Below, piece by piece: positions 6,091-13,469 of a stretch of 14,213 nt of DNA. A program made the translations under genes and the position numbers. Origin of the DNA: Betaproteobacteria bacterium (GTDB taxonomy: Bacteria; Pseudomonadota; Gammaproteobacteria; Burkholderiales; SG8-39). A model generated the notes under the pieces. It was given only the letters and a program-made list of their open reading frames with translations. It did not search any database and was not told the DNA's origin. The stretch covers positions 1-14,213 of the forward strand of contig VBCP01000127.1 in the NCBI GenBank assembly GCA_005888925.1, in the 5' to 3' direction. Within the stretch, counting starts at the first letter, position 1. Each line of letters starts with the position of its first letter.

Positions 6091-7183
6091 ATCGCCCACG
6101 CATGGCACGCCCTCGGGTGACCGCCGCGTAGCCGGGCTCTTGATGGACGCGCTCGCCGGCGCGGGGCATCGCGTGCAGGTGGCCTCGACTTTCCGCAGCT
6201 ACGACGGCGAGGGCGACGAGCCGCGCCAGCGTGCGCTGCGTGCGCAAGGCGAGGCGTACGCCGCGCAGCTCGCGGACGAGTGGCGCGCGGCGCCGGCCGA
6301 CGAGCGTCCCGAGCTCTGGTTCACCTATCACCTCTACTACAAGGCGCCCGACTGGCTCGGCCCCACCGTGAGCCAGGCGCTCGGCATTCCCTATGTCATC
6401 GCCGAGGCGTCCTATGCGCCGAAGCGCGCCTACGGGCCGTGGGCGCTCGGCCACGAGGGCAGCGCTGCCGCGATCCGCAAGGCGTCGCTCGTGCTCTGCC
6501 CGTCGCGCGACGACATCCCCGGCCTCGAGCTGATCATCGAGGCGAAGCGCATCCTGCATCTGCCGCCGTTCCTCGATACCGGGCCCTATGCCGCGGCGAT
6601 CGCCAACCGCGCCGCGCTGCGCGCCGGGCTCGCCACCGAGCGGGGGCTCGATCCCGGCGTGCCCTGGATCGCGGTGGTGGCGATGATGCGCGCGGGCGAC
6701 AAGCTCGCCTCCTACCGGGCACTCGCGGCCGCCATGCAGCTCCTGGATGACCTGCCGTGGCGGCTGCTGGTCGCGGGAGACGGCGTGGTGCGTCCCGAGG
6801 TCGAGAAGCTCTTCGACCAGCGCACCTGCTTTCTTGGCTCGCTCAGCCAGCGGCGCACCGCCGAGGTGCTGGCGGCAAGCGATCTGTGCGCCTGGCCGGC
6901 AGTCAACGAGGCGTACGGCATGGCGCTGCTTGAAGCGCAGGCGGCCGGCGTGCCGGTGGTGTCCCGCGACACGCGCGGCGTGCCCGACGTGGTGCTGAAC
7001 GGCCGCACCGGGATTCTCGTACGCTACGGCGATGAGGCGGCGCTGGCCGACGCGATGCGCGAGCTGCTGCTGAACGGCGAGCGGCGCCGCACGCTCGGCC
7101 GCGAGGCGGCGCGTTACGTCGCCGCGGAGCGCAGCCTCGAAGCGGCGTCGGCAAAGCTGGGCGCGGCGCTCTCCGCGCTCTGA
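6062..7183 (+). CDS. GT4-family glycosyltransferase, cluster gene 3
   Basis: A 373-aa GT-B protein starting MRIAFYAPLKSPTHGTPSGD, with the glycine/serine-containing acceptor loop near residue 15 that is common in GT4 enzymes. The C-terminal half carries the donor-binding features: LLVAGDG (235-241), ASDLCAWPAVNEAYGMALLE with a canonical E283-x7-E291, and GVPVV (296-300). The DRRVAGLL helix follows the N-terminal loop. The ATG lies 29 bp inside the preceding gene and the stop shares one base with the next start (TGATG), so all three genes are translationally coupled. It differs from its GT4 neighbour in length and acceptor domain, so the pair probably adds two different sugars. No membrane segment or signal peptide is seen. 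Confidence 0.8.
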   Translation: MRIAFYAPLKSPTHGTPSGDRRVAGLLMDALAGAGHRVQVASTFRSYDGEGDEPRQRALRAQGEAYAAQLADEWRAAPADERPELWFTYHLYYKAPDWLGPTVSQALGIPYVIAEASYAPKRAYGPWALGHEGSAAAIRKASLVLCPSRDDIPGLELIIEAKRILHLPPFLDTGPYAAAIANRAALRAGLATERGLDPGVPWIAVVAMMRAGDKLASYRALAAAMQLLDDLPWRLLVAGDGVVRPEVEKLFDQRTCFLGSLSQRRTAEVLAASDLCAWPAVNEAYGMALLEAQAAGVPVVSRDTRGVPDVVLNGRTGILVRYGDEAALADAMRELLLNGERRRTLGREAARYVAAERSLEAASAKLGAALSAL

Positions 7184-7752
7184 TGCTGCTCCTCGCAATG
7201 CTGCGCCATGGCGATACCGCCTGGAGCGCCGAAGGCCGCATCCAGGGACGCTCCGACGTGCCGCTGAGCGACGCCGGTCGTCTCGGAGTCCAGGGTGTTC
7301 GATTGCCGAAGCTGTGCGCCGAAATGCGCAGCATCACCAGTCCCCTTGCGCGCTGCGTCGAGACCGCGGCGCTGCTCGGCGCGCCGCAAGCAGTGCGCGA
7401 GCCGCGCATCGTCGAGATGAGCTGGGGCGACTGGGAAGGACGCCGCCTCGCCGACATCCGGGCCGAGCTCGGGTCCGCCATGGCGAAGAACGAGGCGCGC
7501 GGCTGGGATTTCCGACCCGAGGGCGGCGAGAGCCCCCGCGAAGTCCTGGCGCGGGTGCGAAGCTGGCTCGCCGAGCTTTCCGCACCTACGCTGGCCATCA
7601 CCCACCGCGGCGTGATCCGCGCGATCTACGCCACGGCGGCGGGCTGGGATCTGCGCGGCAAGCCGCCGGCAAAGCTCGACTGGACGGCGGTACAGCTCTT
7701 CCGTGTGGCTGACGACGGCACGCCCGCCATCGAGCGGCTGAATCTGCGGTGA
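7183..7752 (+). CDS. Histidine phosphatase (phosphoglycerate-mutase-like), cluster gene 4
   Basis: A 189-aa branch-1 histidine phosphatase. The phosphohistidine motif LRHGDT includes R8-H9-G10, R57 lies in SPLARC, E78 is the probable general acid, and THRG (140-143) supplies the second histidine. The catalytic set is therefore complete. Placed among glycosyltransferases, a sugar-phosphate or nucleotide-sugar-precursor phosphatase is more likely than glycolytic mutase or cobalamin CobC, since no related genes are nearby; this is inference. The ATG at 7183 overlaps the preceding stop by one base, and the stop overlaps the next start as GTGA. No signal peptide is present. Confidence 0.85.
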   Translation: MLLLAMLRHGDTAWSAEGRIQGRSDVPLSDAGRLGVQGVRLPKLCAEMRSITSPLARCVETAALLGAPQAVREPRIVEMSWGDWEGRRLADIRAELGSAMAKNEARGWDFRPEGGESPREVLARVRSWLAELSAPTLAITHRGVIRAIYATAAGWDLRGKPPAKLDWTAVQLFRVADDGTPAIERLNLR

Positions 7753-8858
7753 AGGTTTTCATCTACGTCCAGCATCTGCTGGGCATCGGCCATCTCAAGC
7801 GCGCCGCGATACTCGCGCGCGCGCTGGCCGCTGCTCGATTCGATGTGACGCTGGTGAGCGGCGGTGCGCCCGTGCCGGGCATTGCAGTGGACATTCAGTT
7901 GCCGCCGGCGAGCGCCGCCGACATCACGTTCAAGACGCTGCTCGACGAAACCGGCCAGCCGGTCGATGACGCGTGGAAGCGCCGCCGCGCGGCGGCGCTG
8001 CTCGACGCCTGGCGCGCCTCGCGCGCCGACGTGCTGCTGGTCGAACTGTTTCCCTTCGGCCGGCGGCAGATGCGCTTCGAGCTCCTGCCGCTGCTCGAGG
8101 ATGCGGTGCGCCTCGTGCCGCGGCCGCTCGTGGTCTGCTCGGTGCGCGACTTGATCCAGAGCCGCCCGGAGCGCGAAGCAGAGACCGCCGCGCTCGCGAC
8201 GCGGTTTTTCGACCACATCCTGGTGCACGGCGATCCGCGCCTCGCGCCGTTCGAGCGCAGCTTTGGCGCTGCCGCGCGCCTTGAGGGCAGGCTGCATTAC
8301 ACCGGGTATGTGGTCGCCGGTGCCGCAGCGGCAGCCGACGGCGCCGCTGAAGTGCTGGTGTCCGCCGGCGGCGGCGCGGTCGGCCGGCGCCTGCTCGAGA
8401 GCGCGATGCTCGCCCGCGAGCACAGCCTGCTGCGCGGCGCGAGCTGGCGGGTGCTCGCCGGCATCAATTGCACGGACGCCGATTTCCGCGCGCTCCGGCG
8501 CCACGCCAGGCCCGGCATCGCGCTCGAGCGCAGCCGCGACGATTTCACGGCGCTGCTCGCGAACTGCGCGCTGTCGATCAGCCAGGCCGGCTACAACACC
8601 GTCGCGGAGACGCTGCTGGCGCGGGTGCGCGCCGTGCTCGTGCCCTTCGCCGGCGGCGGCGAGTCCGAGCAGACGCTGCGCGCGGAGCTCCTTGCCGAGC
8701 GCGGCGCCGCGGTGATGCTGGACGAATCCGCCCTGACGGTGGAGAACCTGGCGGAGGCGGTGAACCGCGCCGCGCGCGCGCCGCGGCCGCCGGCCGATCT
8801 AGTCGATCTCAATGGGGCGCAGCGCAGCGCCGAGCTGTTACGCGAGTGGCTCGCATGA
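7749..8858 (+). CDS. Second MurG-like glycosyltransferase, cluster gene 5
   Basis: A 369-aa GT-B protein that is a distant relative of the product of 3668-4849. It has the same opening (FIYVQHLLGIGHLKR, 4-18), then SAGGGAVG (205-212), SQAGYNTVAE (278-287) and a donor-site ESEQ (305-308) where the other protein has RLEQ. GYNT and the following glutamate are shared by the pair and correspond to MurG-type donor-binding loops. The GTG start at 7749 overlaps the preceding stop (GTGA). The N-terminal domain is clearly divergent and shorter, so acceptor specificity should differ. The protein looks cytoplasmic. It is the last gene before the palindromic element. Confidence 0.78.
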   Translation: MKVFIYVQHLLGIGHLKRAAILARALAAARFDVTLVSGGAPVPGIAVDIQLPPASAADITFKTLLDETGQPVDDAWKRRRAAALLDAWRASRADVLLVELFPFGRRQMRFELLPLLEDAVRLVPRPLVVCSVRDLIQSRPEREAETAALATRFFDHILVHGDPRLAPFERSFGAAARLEGRLHYTGYVVAGAAAAADGAAEVLVSAGGGAVGRRLLESAMLAREHSLLRGASWRVLAGINCTDADFRALRRHARPGIALERSRDDFTALLANCALSISQAGYNTVAETLLARVRAVLVPFAGGGESEQTLRAELLAERGAAVMLDESALTVENLAEAVNRAARAPRPPADLVDLNGAQRSAELLREWLA

Positions 8859-8872
8859 GCGCTATGTGCCGC

Positions 8873-8980
8873 CCCCCTGTAAAGGGGGGAAGCGAGCGGT
8901 TTTTGCGAGCGGGGGGTTTTGATTTTTCTGAAAACCAACCCCCCGCTGCGCCTTCGGCTCACGGCCCCCTTTACAGGGGG
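8873..8980. repeat. REP-like imperfect palindrome between cluster genes 5 and 6
   Basis: Outer arms of 16 bp (8873-8888 CCCCCTGTAAAGGGGG and 8965-8980 CCCCCTTTACAGGGGG) are perfect reverse complements, and each arm is itself a small hairpin. A second perfect 11-bp pair lies inside (8908-8918 AGCGGGGGGTT with 8937-8947), with a partly self-complementary T/A-rich loop. The layout resembles repetitive extragenic palindromes or a tiny MITE. It fills the only sizeable gap in the glycan cluster. No tract of Ts follows a stem on the plus strand, so it is not a standard intrinsic terminator. It could still stall transcription or protect RNA. Confidence 0.8.
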
Positions 8981-8988
8981 CCAAAGCG

Positions 8989-9738
8989 ATGAGCTGGCGC
9001 GAGCTCGAAGAAGAACTGGCGCGCTGGCGCGAGGCAGGGCGAGTTGCTGATTTCTGGTGGCGCGACGATGACGCGACATTGCCTTCCTCGGCGCTCCAGC
9101 AGCTGCTGAAGCTATCGAAAAGCAGTGCCGTCCCTCTTGCCCTGGCCGTAGTGCCGCTCGAAGCGGCGTCCGAGCTCTTCAATGGCCTGGGCGCGAGCGT
9201 GCTCATGCACGGCACCGACCACCGCAACCGTGCTGCACCGGGAGAAAAGAAAACCGAGTTCGCCGCGGCCGAGCCCGAGGCCGAGGCGATCGCGCGGCTC
9301 GCGGCGGCGCGCGAGCGGCTGGCGCGGCTGGCCGGCGCGAGCTTCCTGCCGGTGCTGGCGCCGCCGTGGAACCGTTTCAAACGCGCGCTCGCCGCGCGCT
9401 TGCCGGCCGCGGGACTCCATGGCCTGAGCGCCTATGGGCCGCGCGCTGCTGGCGAGGCGGCGCCGGGGATAAGGCAGGTCAACACGCACGTCGACATCAT
9501 CGACTGGCGCGGCACGCGCGGCTTCGCGGGCGAAGCGGCGGCACTGGGCGCCGCGGTGAAGCATCTTGCCGCGCGGCGCGGCGGCAGCGCCGATGCGGCG
9601 GAACCGACGGGCTGGCTCACCCATCATGCGCTGCACGATGCCGCTGCGCAGGCATTTCTCGAGCGGCTGTTCGAGCGCACGCGCGCGCGCGGTGCGCGCT
9701 GGCTGGATCCGGTGGCGCTATTTCCTTCGCGCCTCTGA
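8989..9738 (+). CDS. NodB-like polysaccharide deacetylase family protein, cluster gene 6
   Basis: A 249-aa protein with a divergent NodB-homology domain. The metal-site signals are WWRDDDA (D26-D28) and HGTDH (H74, H78). Further conserved points are LAPPWNRF (123-130), NTHVDIIDW (165-173) and THHALHD (211-217), which supplies likely catalytic histidines. It should remove an acetyl group from an N-acetylated sugar. There is no signal peptide, unlike most secreted deacetylases, so a cytoplasmic lipid-linked or soluble precursor is the likely substrate. The ATG at 8989 has only the palindrome arm (CAGGGGG, 8974-8980) as a possible Shine-Dalgarno, so its translation may depend on that hairpin opening. 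Confidence 0.75.
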   Translation: MSWRELEEELARWREAGRVADFWWRDDDATLPSSALQQLLKLSKSSAVPLALAVVPLEAASELFNGLGASVLMHGTDHRNRAAPGEKKTEFAAAEPEAEAIARLAAARERLARLAGASFLPVLAPPWNRFKRALAARLPAAGLHGLSAYGPRAAGEAAPGIRQVNTHVDIIDWRGTRGFAGEAAALGAAVKHLAARRGGSADAAEPTGWLTHHALHDAAAQAFLERLFERTRARGARWLDPVALFPSRL

Positions 9739-9754
9739 TATCGCCCCTTATACT
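9726..9754 (+). promoter_or_regulatory. Weak candidate promoter before the ABC transporter genes
   Basis: TATACT (9749-9754) matches the sigma-70 -10 consensus at five of six bases and sits in a 39-bp gap before the GTG at 9778. Seventeen bases upstream TTCGCG (9726-9731) is a poor -35. It could give the transporter its own transcript apart from the glycan genes. Read-through from upstream is equally possible. Confidence 0.25.
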
Positions 9755-9777
9755 TCGGCGGCTTCGCTGGGGGAGAA

Positions 9778-11658
9778 GTGGCCGACCTGCTTTCCATCCG
9801 TGACCTGAGGGTCTATCTCGACGTCGACGCCGGCACCGTGAAGGCGGTCGACGGCGTGTCGTTCCGCGTGCCCGAGGGCGGCACGGTCGCGCTGGTGGGC
9901 GAATCGGGCTCGGGGAAATCCGTGGTGGCGCAGACCATCATGGGCATCCTGCCGCGCATCGCGCACATCGAGTCCGGCGAAATCCTGTTCCGCGAGCCGC
10001 GCATTTCCGCCGGCGGCGCCGGCTCGGTGGTCGATCTCTCGCGGCTCGATCCGCGCGGGCCGCAGATGCGCGAGGTCCGCGGCGGCCGCATCTCGATCAT
10101 CTTCCAGGAGCCGATGACCGCGCTCTCGCCGCTGCACACGATCGGCGATCAGGTCGGCGAGACCCTGGCGCTGCACCGTCCGGGCGTCGGCCGCGGCGAA
10201 CGGCGCGCCGCGGTGCTCGAGATCCTGCGCCTGGTCGGCTTCCCCGATCCGGTGAAGGCCGAGCGCACCTATCCGTTCGAGCTCTCCGGGGGACTGCGCC
10301 AGCGCGCGATGATCGCCACGGCGCTCATCTGCCGCCCGGCGCTGCTGATTGCCGATGAGCCGACCACCGCGCTCGACGTCACCATCCAGGCGCAGATCCT
10401 GCAGCTGATCCGCGACCTGCAGCACGAGCTTGGCATGGCCGTGCTCCTCATCACGCACGATCTCGGCGTCGTCGCCAACATGGCCGCCGAAGTGGTGGTG
10501 ATGTACCGCGGCCGCGTGATGGAAGCCGGGCGCATCGAGGACATCTTCCGCGATCCGCAGCATCCCTATCTGCAGGCGCTGATGCGCGCGGTGCCGCGCT
10601 TCAACATGGCGCCGGGCGAGCGGCTGACGCCGATCCGCGAGGTGCTGGTGACCGACGAGCATCTGATCGCCACCCGGACGAAAGGCGGCGAAGACTTGGC
10701 GCCGCCGCCGGAGGGCATGCTGCTGCAGGTGCAGCACCTCACCAAGCGCTTCGCCGTGCGCAAGCGCGCCTTCACGCGCAAGCGCGAGGAGGAGCTGGTC
10801 GCGGTCGACGACGTGAGCTTCGCCGTGGCTACGGGCGAATGCCTGGGACTCGTGGGCGAGTCGGGCTGCGGCAAGACCACCACCGCGCGCATGATCCTGC
10901 GCTCGATCACCCCGGACGCCGGCTCGATCGTGTTCAACGATCATGGCGTGCCGAAGGATGTGCTGCGCCTGCGCGGCCCCGAGCTCTTCGCCTACCGGCG
11001 CAAGGTGCAGTTCGTGTTCCAGGATCCGTTCGGCTCGCTCAACCCGCGCATGACGGCGTACGACATCGTGAGCGAGCCGCTCGTCATCCACAAAATCGGC
11101 GACGCGGACGAGCGCTTCCAGCGCGTGAAGGAGATGATGGCGCTGGTCGGCCTCGACGTGCGCTTCCTGCGCCGCTATCCGCACAGCTTCTCCGGCGGCC
11201 AGCGCCAGAGGATCGGCATCGCGCGGGCGCTCGCGCTCGGCCCGGAGCTCTTGCTGCTGGACGAGCCGGTGTCCGCATTGGACGTCTCGGTGCAGGCGCA
11301 GGTGCTGAACCTGCTCCTAGACCTGCGCAAGGCGCTCAACCTCACCTACATCTTCATCTCGCACAACCTGGCGGTGGTGAACTACCTCGCCGATCGCATC
11401 GCGGTGATGTGCGCGGGGCGCCTCGTCGAGGTCGCGCCCGCGGCCGAGCTGTTCCGCAACCCGCGGCACCCGTACACGAAGGCGCTGCTCGCGGCGGTGC
11501 CCGATCCGAACCTGAGCCGCAAGCTCGACTTCGATGCGCTGATGCAGGGCAAGGCGTCCGATCCCTCCGCGTGGCCCGGCGAATTTCGCATCGCCAACGG
11601 CTCGGGGCCCGGCATGCTCGACGTCGGCAACGAGCACCTGGTGCGCTCGCGCGCATGA
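9778..11658 (+). CDS. yejF: Fused double-ATPase of an oligopeptide ABC importer (YejF-like)
   Basis: A 626-aa cytoplasmic protein with two complete ABC domains that powers peptide uptake. Domain 1 has Walker A GESGSGKS (41-48), signature LSGGLRQR (169-176), Walker B LLIADEP (189-195) and switch histidine H227 in THD. Domain 2 has GESGCGKT (360-367), FSGGQRQR (471-478), LLLLDEP (491-497) and SHN (528-530). Each is followed by the HPY segment typical of peptide/nickel transporter ATPases. Both sites look catalytically intact. The length and fused layout match YejF and related double ATPases such as GsiA. YejF is preferred because the following binding protein and permease are Yej-like. The GTG start has GGGGGAG only two bases upstream, a tight spacing. 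The stop overlaps the next start by 4 bp (ATGA). Confidence 0.88.
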   Translation: MADLLSIRDLRVYLDVDAGTVKAVDGVSFRVPEGGTVALVGESGSGKSVVAQTIMGILPRIAHIESGEILFREPRISAGGAGSVVDLSRLDPRGPQMREVRGGRISIIFQEPMTALSPLHTIGDQVGETLALHRPGVGRGERRAAVLEILRLVGFPDPVKAERTYPFELSGGLRQRAMIATALICRPALLIADEPTTALDVTIQAQILQLIRDLQHELGMAVLLITHDLGVVANMAAEVVVMYRGRVMEAGRIEDIFRDPQHPYLQALMRAVPRFNMAPGERLTPIREVLVTDEHLIATRTKGGEDLAPPPEGMLLQVQHLTKRFAVRKRAFTRKREEELVAVDDVSFAVATGECLGLVGESGCGKTTTARMILRSITPDAGSIVFNDHGVPKDVLRLRGPELFAYRRKVQFVFQDPFGSLNPRMTAYDIVSEPLVIHKIGDADERFQRVKEMMALVGLDVRFLRRYPHSFSGGQRQRIGIARALALGPELLLLDEPVSALDVSVQAQVLNLLLDLRKALNLTYIFISHNLAVVNYLADRIAVMCAGRLVEVAPAAELFRNPRHPYTKALLAAVPDPNLSRKLDFDALMQGKASDPSAWPGEFRIANGSGPGMLDVGNEHLVRSRA

Positions 11659-13467
11659 GGCTCGCTGCATTTCTCCTCGTGCTGGTGACGCCCGCCTGGG
11701 CGCTGGTCGAGCCGCCGTCGCTCGTCGAGCAGGTGAGCACCGGCAAGCTGCCGCCGATTGAAAAGCGCGTGCCGCAGAAGCCGCTGGTCGTGCCGCTCGG
11801 CGAGAACGGCACGAGCCTCGGGCGCCACGGCGGCACGCTCAACACGCTCGCCGGCCGCAGCCGCGACACGCGGCTCTTCACCATCTACGGCTATGCGCGG
11901 CTGGTGGGCTACGACCGGCATCTGAATATCGTGCCCGACATCCTCGAGGCGATCGAGGTGCAGGAAGGCCGCATCTTTACCATGCGTCTGCGCAAGGGCC
12001 ATCGCTGGTCCGACGGCCACCCTTTCACCACGGAAGACTTCCGCTACTACTGGGAGGACGTCGCCAACAACAAGGAGCTCTCCCCCTCGGGCCCGCCGCG
12101 GGATCTCGTGGTCGACGGCGAAGCCGCCAAGGTCGAGGCGCTGAACGAGACCACGGTGCGCTACAGCTGGTCGAAACCCAATCCGCATTTCCTGCCGCGC
12201 ATGGCGGGGGCCTCGCCGCTCTTCATCTTCCGGCCGGCGCATTACCTGAAGCAGTTCCACAAGAAGTATTCCGCGAAGGTCCAGAAGGAGGAAGCCGAAG
12301 GCACGGCCAAGCGCCGCTGGTCCGCGGTGCACAACCGCATGGACAACCTCTACGAGGCCGACAATCCCGACCTGCCGACGCTGCAGCCCTGGCACAACAC
12401 CACGCGGCCGCCGGCCGACCGCTTCGTCGCCGTGCGCAATGCCTACTTCCACCGGGTGGACGAGCGCGGGCGGCAGCTGCCGTACATCGATCGCTTCGTG
12501 CTCGCGATCGCCGATTCCAAGCTGATTCCCGCGAAGGCGGGCTCGGGCGACGCCGACCTGCACCAACGGCTACCGCACGCTCCTCTGGCGCGCGGCGCGC
12601 GGCGCGCATATCGCCCTGTTTCCGAACCTCAACGTCAACGACCCGGTGTGGCGCTCGCTCCTGCGCGAGGTGCGCTTTCGCCGCGCGCTGTCGCTCGCGA
12701 TCGACCGCTCGCTCGTCAACCAGGTGCTCTACTTCGGCCTCGCCATCGAGGCGAACAACACCGTGCTCGAGGCGAGCCCGCTCTACCGCCCCGAGTACCG
12801 CAGCGAATGGGCGCGCTACGACCGCAAGCAAGCGAACGCGCTGCTCGACGAGCTGGGGTTGAAGCGCGGCGGCGACGGCGTGCGCCGCCTGCCCGACGGC
12901 CGGCCCCTCGAGATCATCGTCGAGACCGCGGGCGAGTCGACCGAGCAGACCGACGTGCTGGAGCTCGTCCGCGAGACCTGGCGCGAGGTCGGCATCAAGC
13001 TCTTCAGCAAGCCCTCGCAGCGCGAGGCGTTCCGCAACCGCATCTTCGCCGGCGAGACCGTGATGTCGGTGTGGAGCGGGCTCGAGAACGGCCTGCCGAC
13101 GCCCGACACCGCGCCCGACGAGCTCGCGCCGACCAGCCAGCTGCAGCTGCAGTGGCCGAAGTTCGGCCAGTACTACGAGACCGGCGGCAAGACCGGCGAA
13201 GTCCCCGACATCGCCGAAGTGAAGGAGCTCGCCGCCCTTTACAAGGCCTGGGCCGCCGCGCCGGCGAGCGAGGAGCGCGCGGCCATCTGGCACAAGATGC
13301 TGCGGATACAGCTCGAGCAGCAGTTCGTGATCGGCGTGATCGCCGGCGTGCCGCAGCCGGTGGTGGCGCGCGACAAGCTGATGAACGTGCCGGCGCAGGG
13401 CTTCTACAACTGGGACCCGGGCGCGTTCTTCGGCATCTATCGGCCCGAGACGTTCTGGTTCAAGTAG
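11655..13467 (+). pseudogene. yejA: Frameshifted periplasmic peptide-binding protein (YejA-like, SBP_bac_5)
   Basis: This would be the solute receptor of the importer, delivering peptides from the periplasm. Residues 1-16 form a short signal peptide ending AWA. Residues 17-302 contain the family hallmarks RHGGTL and LRKGHRWSDGHPFT (112-125). After GSGDADL (ending 12560) the frame changes. The homologous sequence resumes at about 12562 with TNGYRTLLWRAARGAHIAL in another frame and runs on to the TAG at 13465-13467, including VRFRRALSLAIDRSLV and a family-like end. Family members I know have about 20 more residues at this point, so a small deletion probably caused the shift. Mutation and assembly error cannot be separated. 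The ATG overlaps the YejF stop (ATGA); the permease begins 2 bp after the stop. Confidence 0.8.
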
Positions 13468-13469
13468 CC

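Noticed and set aside
8873..8980. Rho-independent terminator after the fifth glycan gene
   Set aside because: The stems are GC-rich, but none is followed by a run of Ts on the plus strand. The next same-strand gene starts only 8 bp after the element.
8862..9380. 172-codon minus-strand ORF over the palindrome and the deacetylase
   Set aside because: It is antisense to the deacetylase and serine/alanine/arginine-rich, with no ribosome binding site or recognisable motif.
9748..11184. 478-codon minus-strand ORF opposite the ABC ATPase
   Set aside because: It is the antisense of a protein with two complete sets of ABC motifs. The His-, Arg- and Asp-rich composition is a typical shadow.
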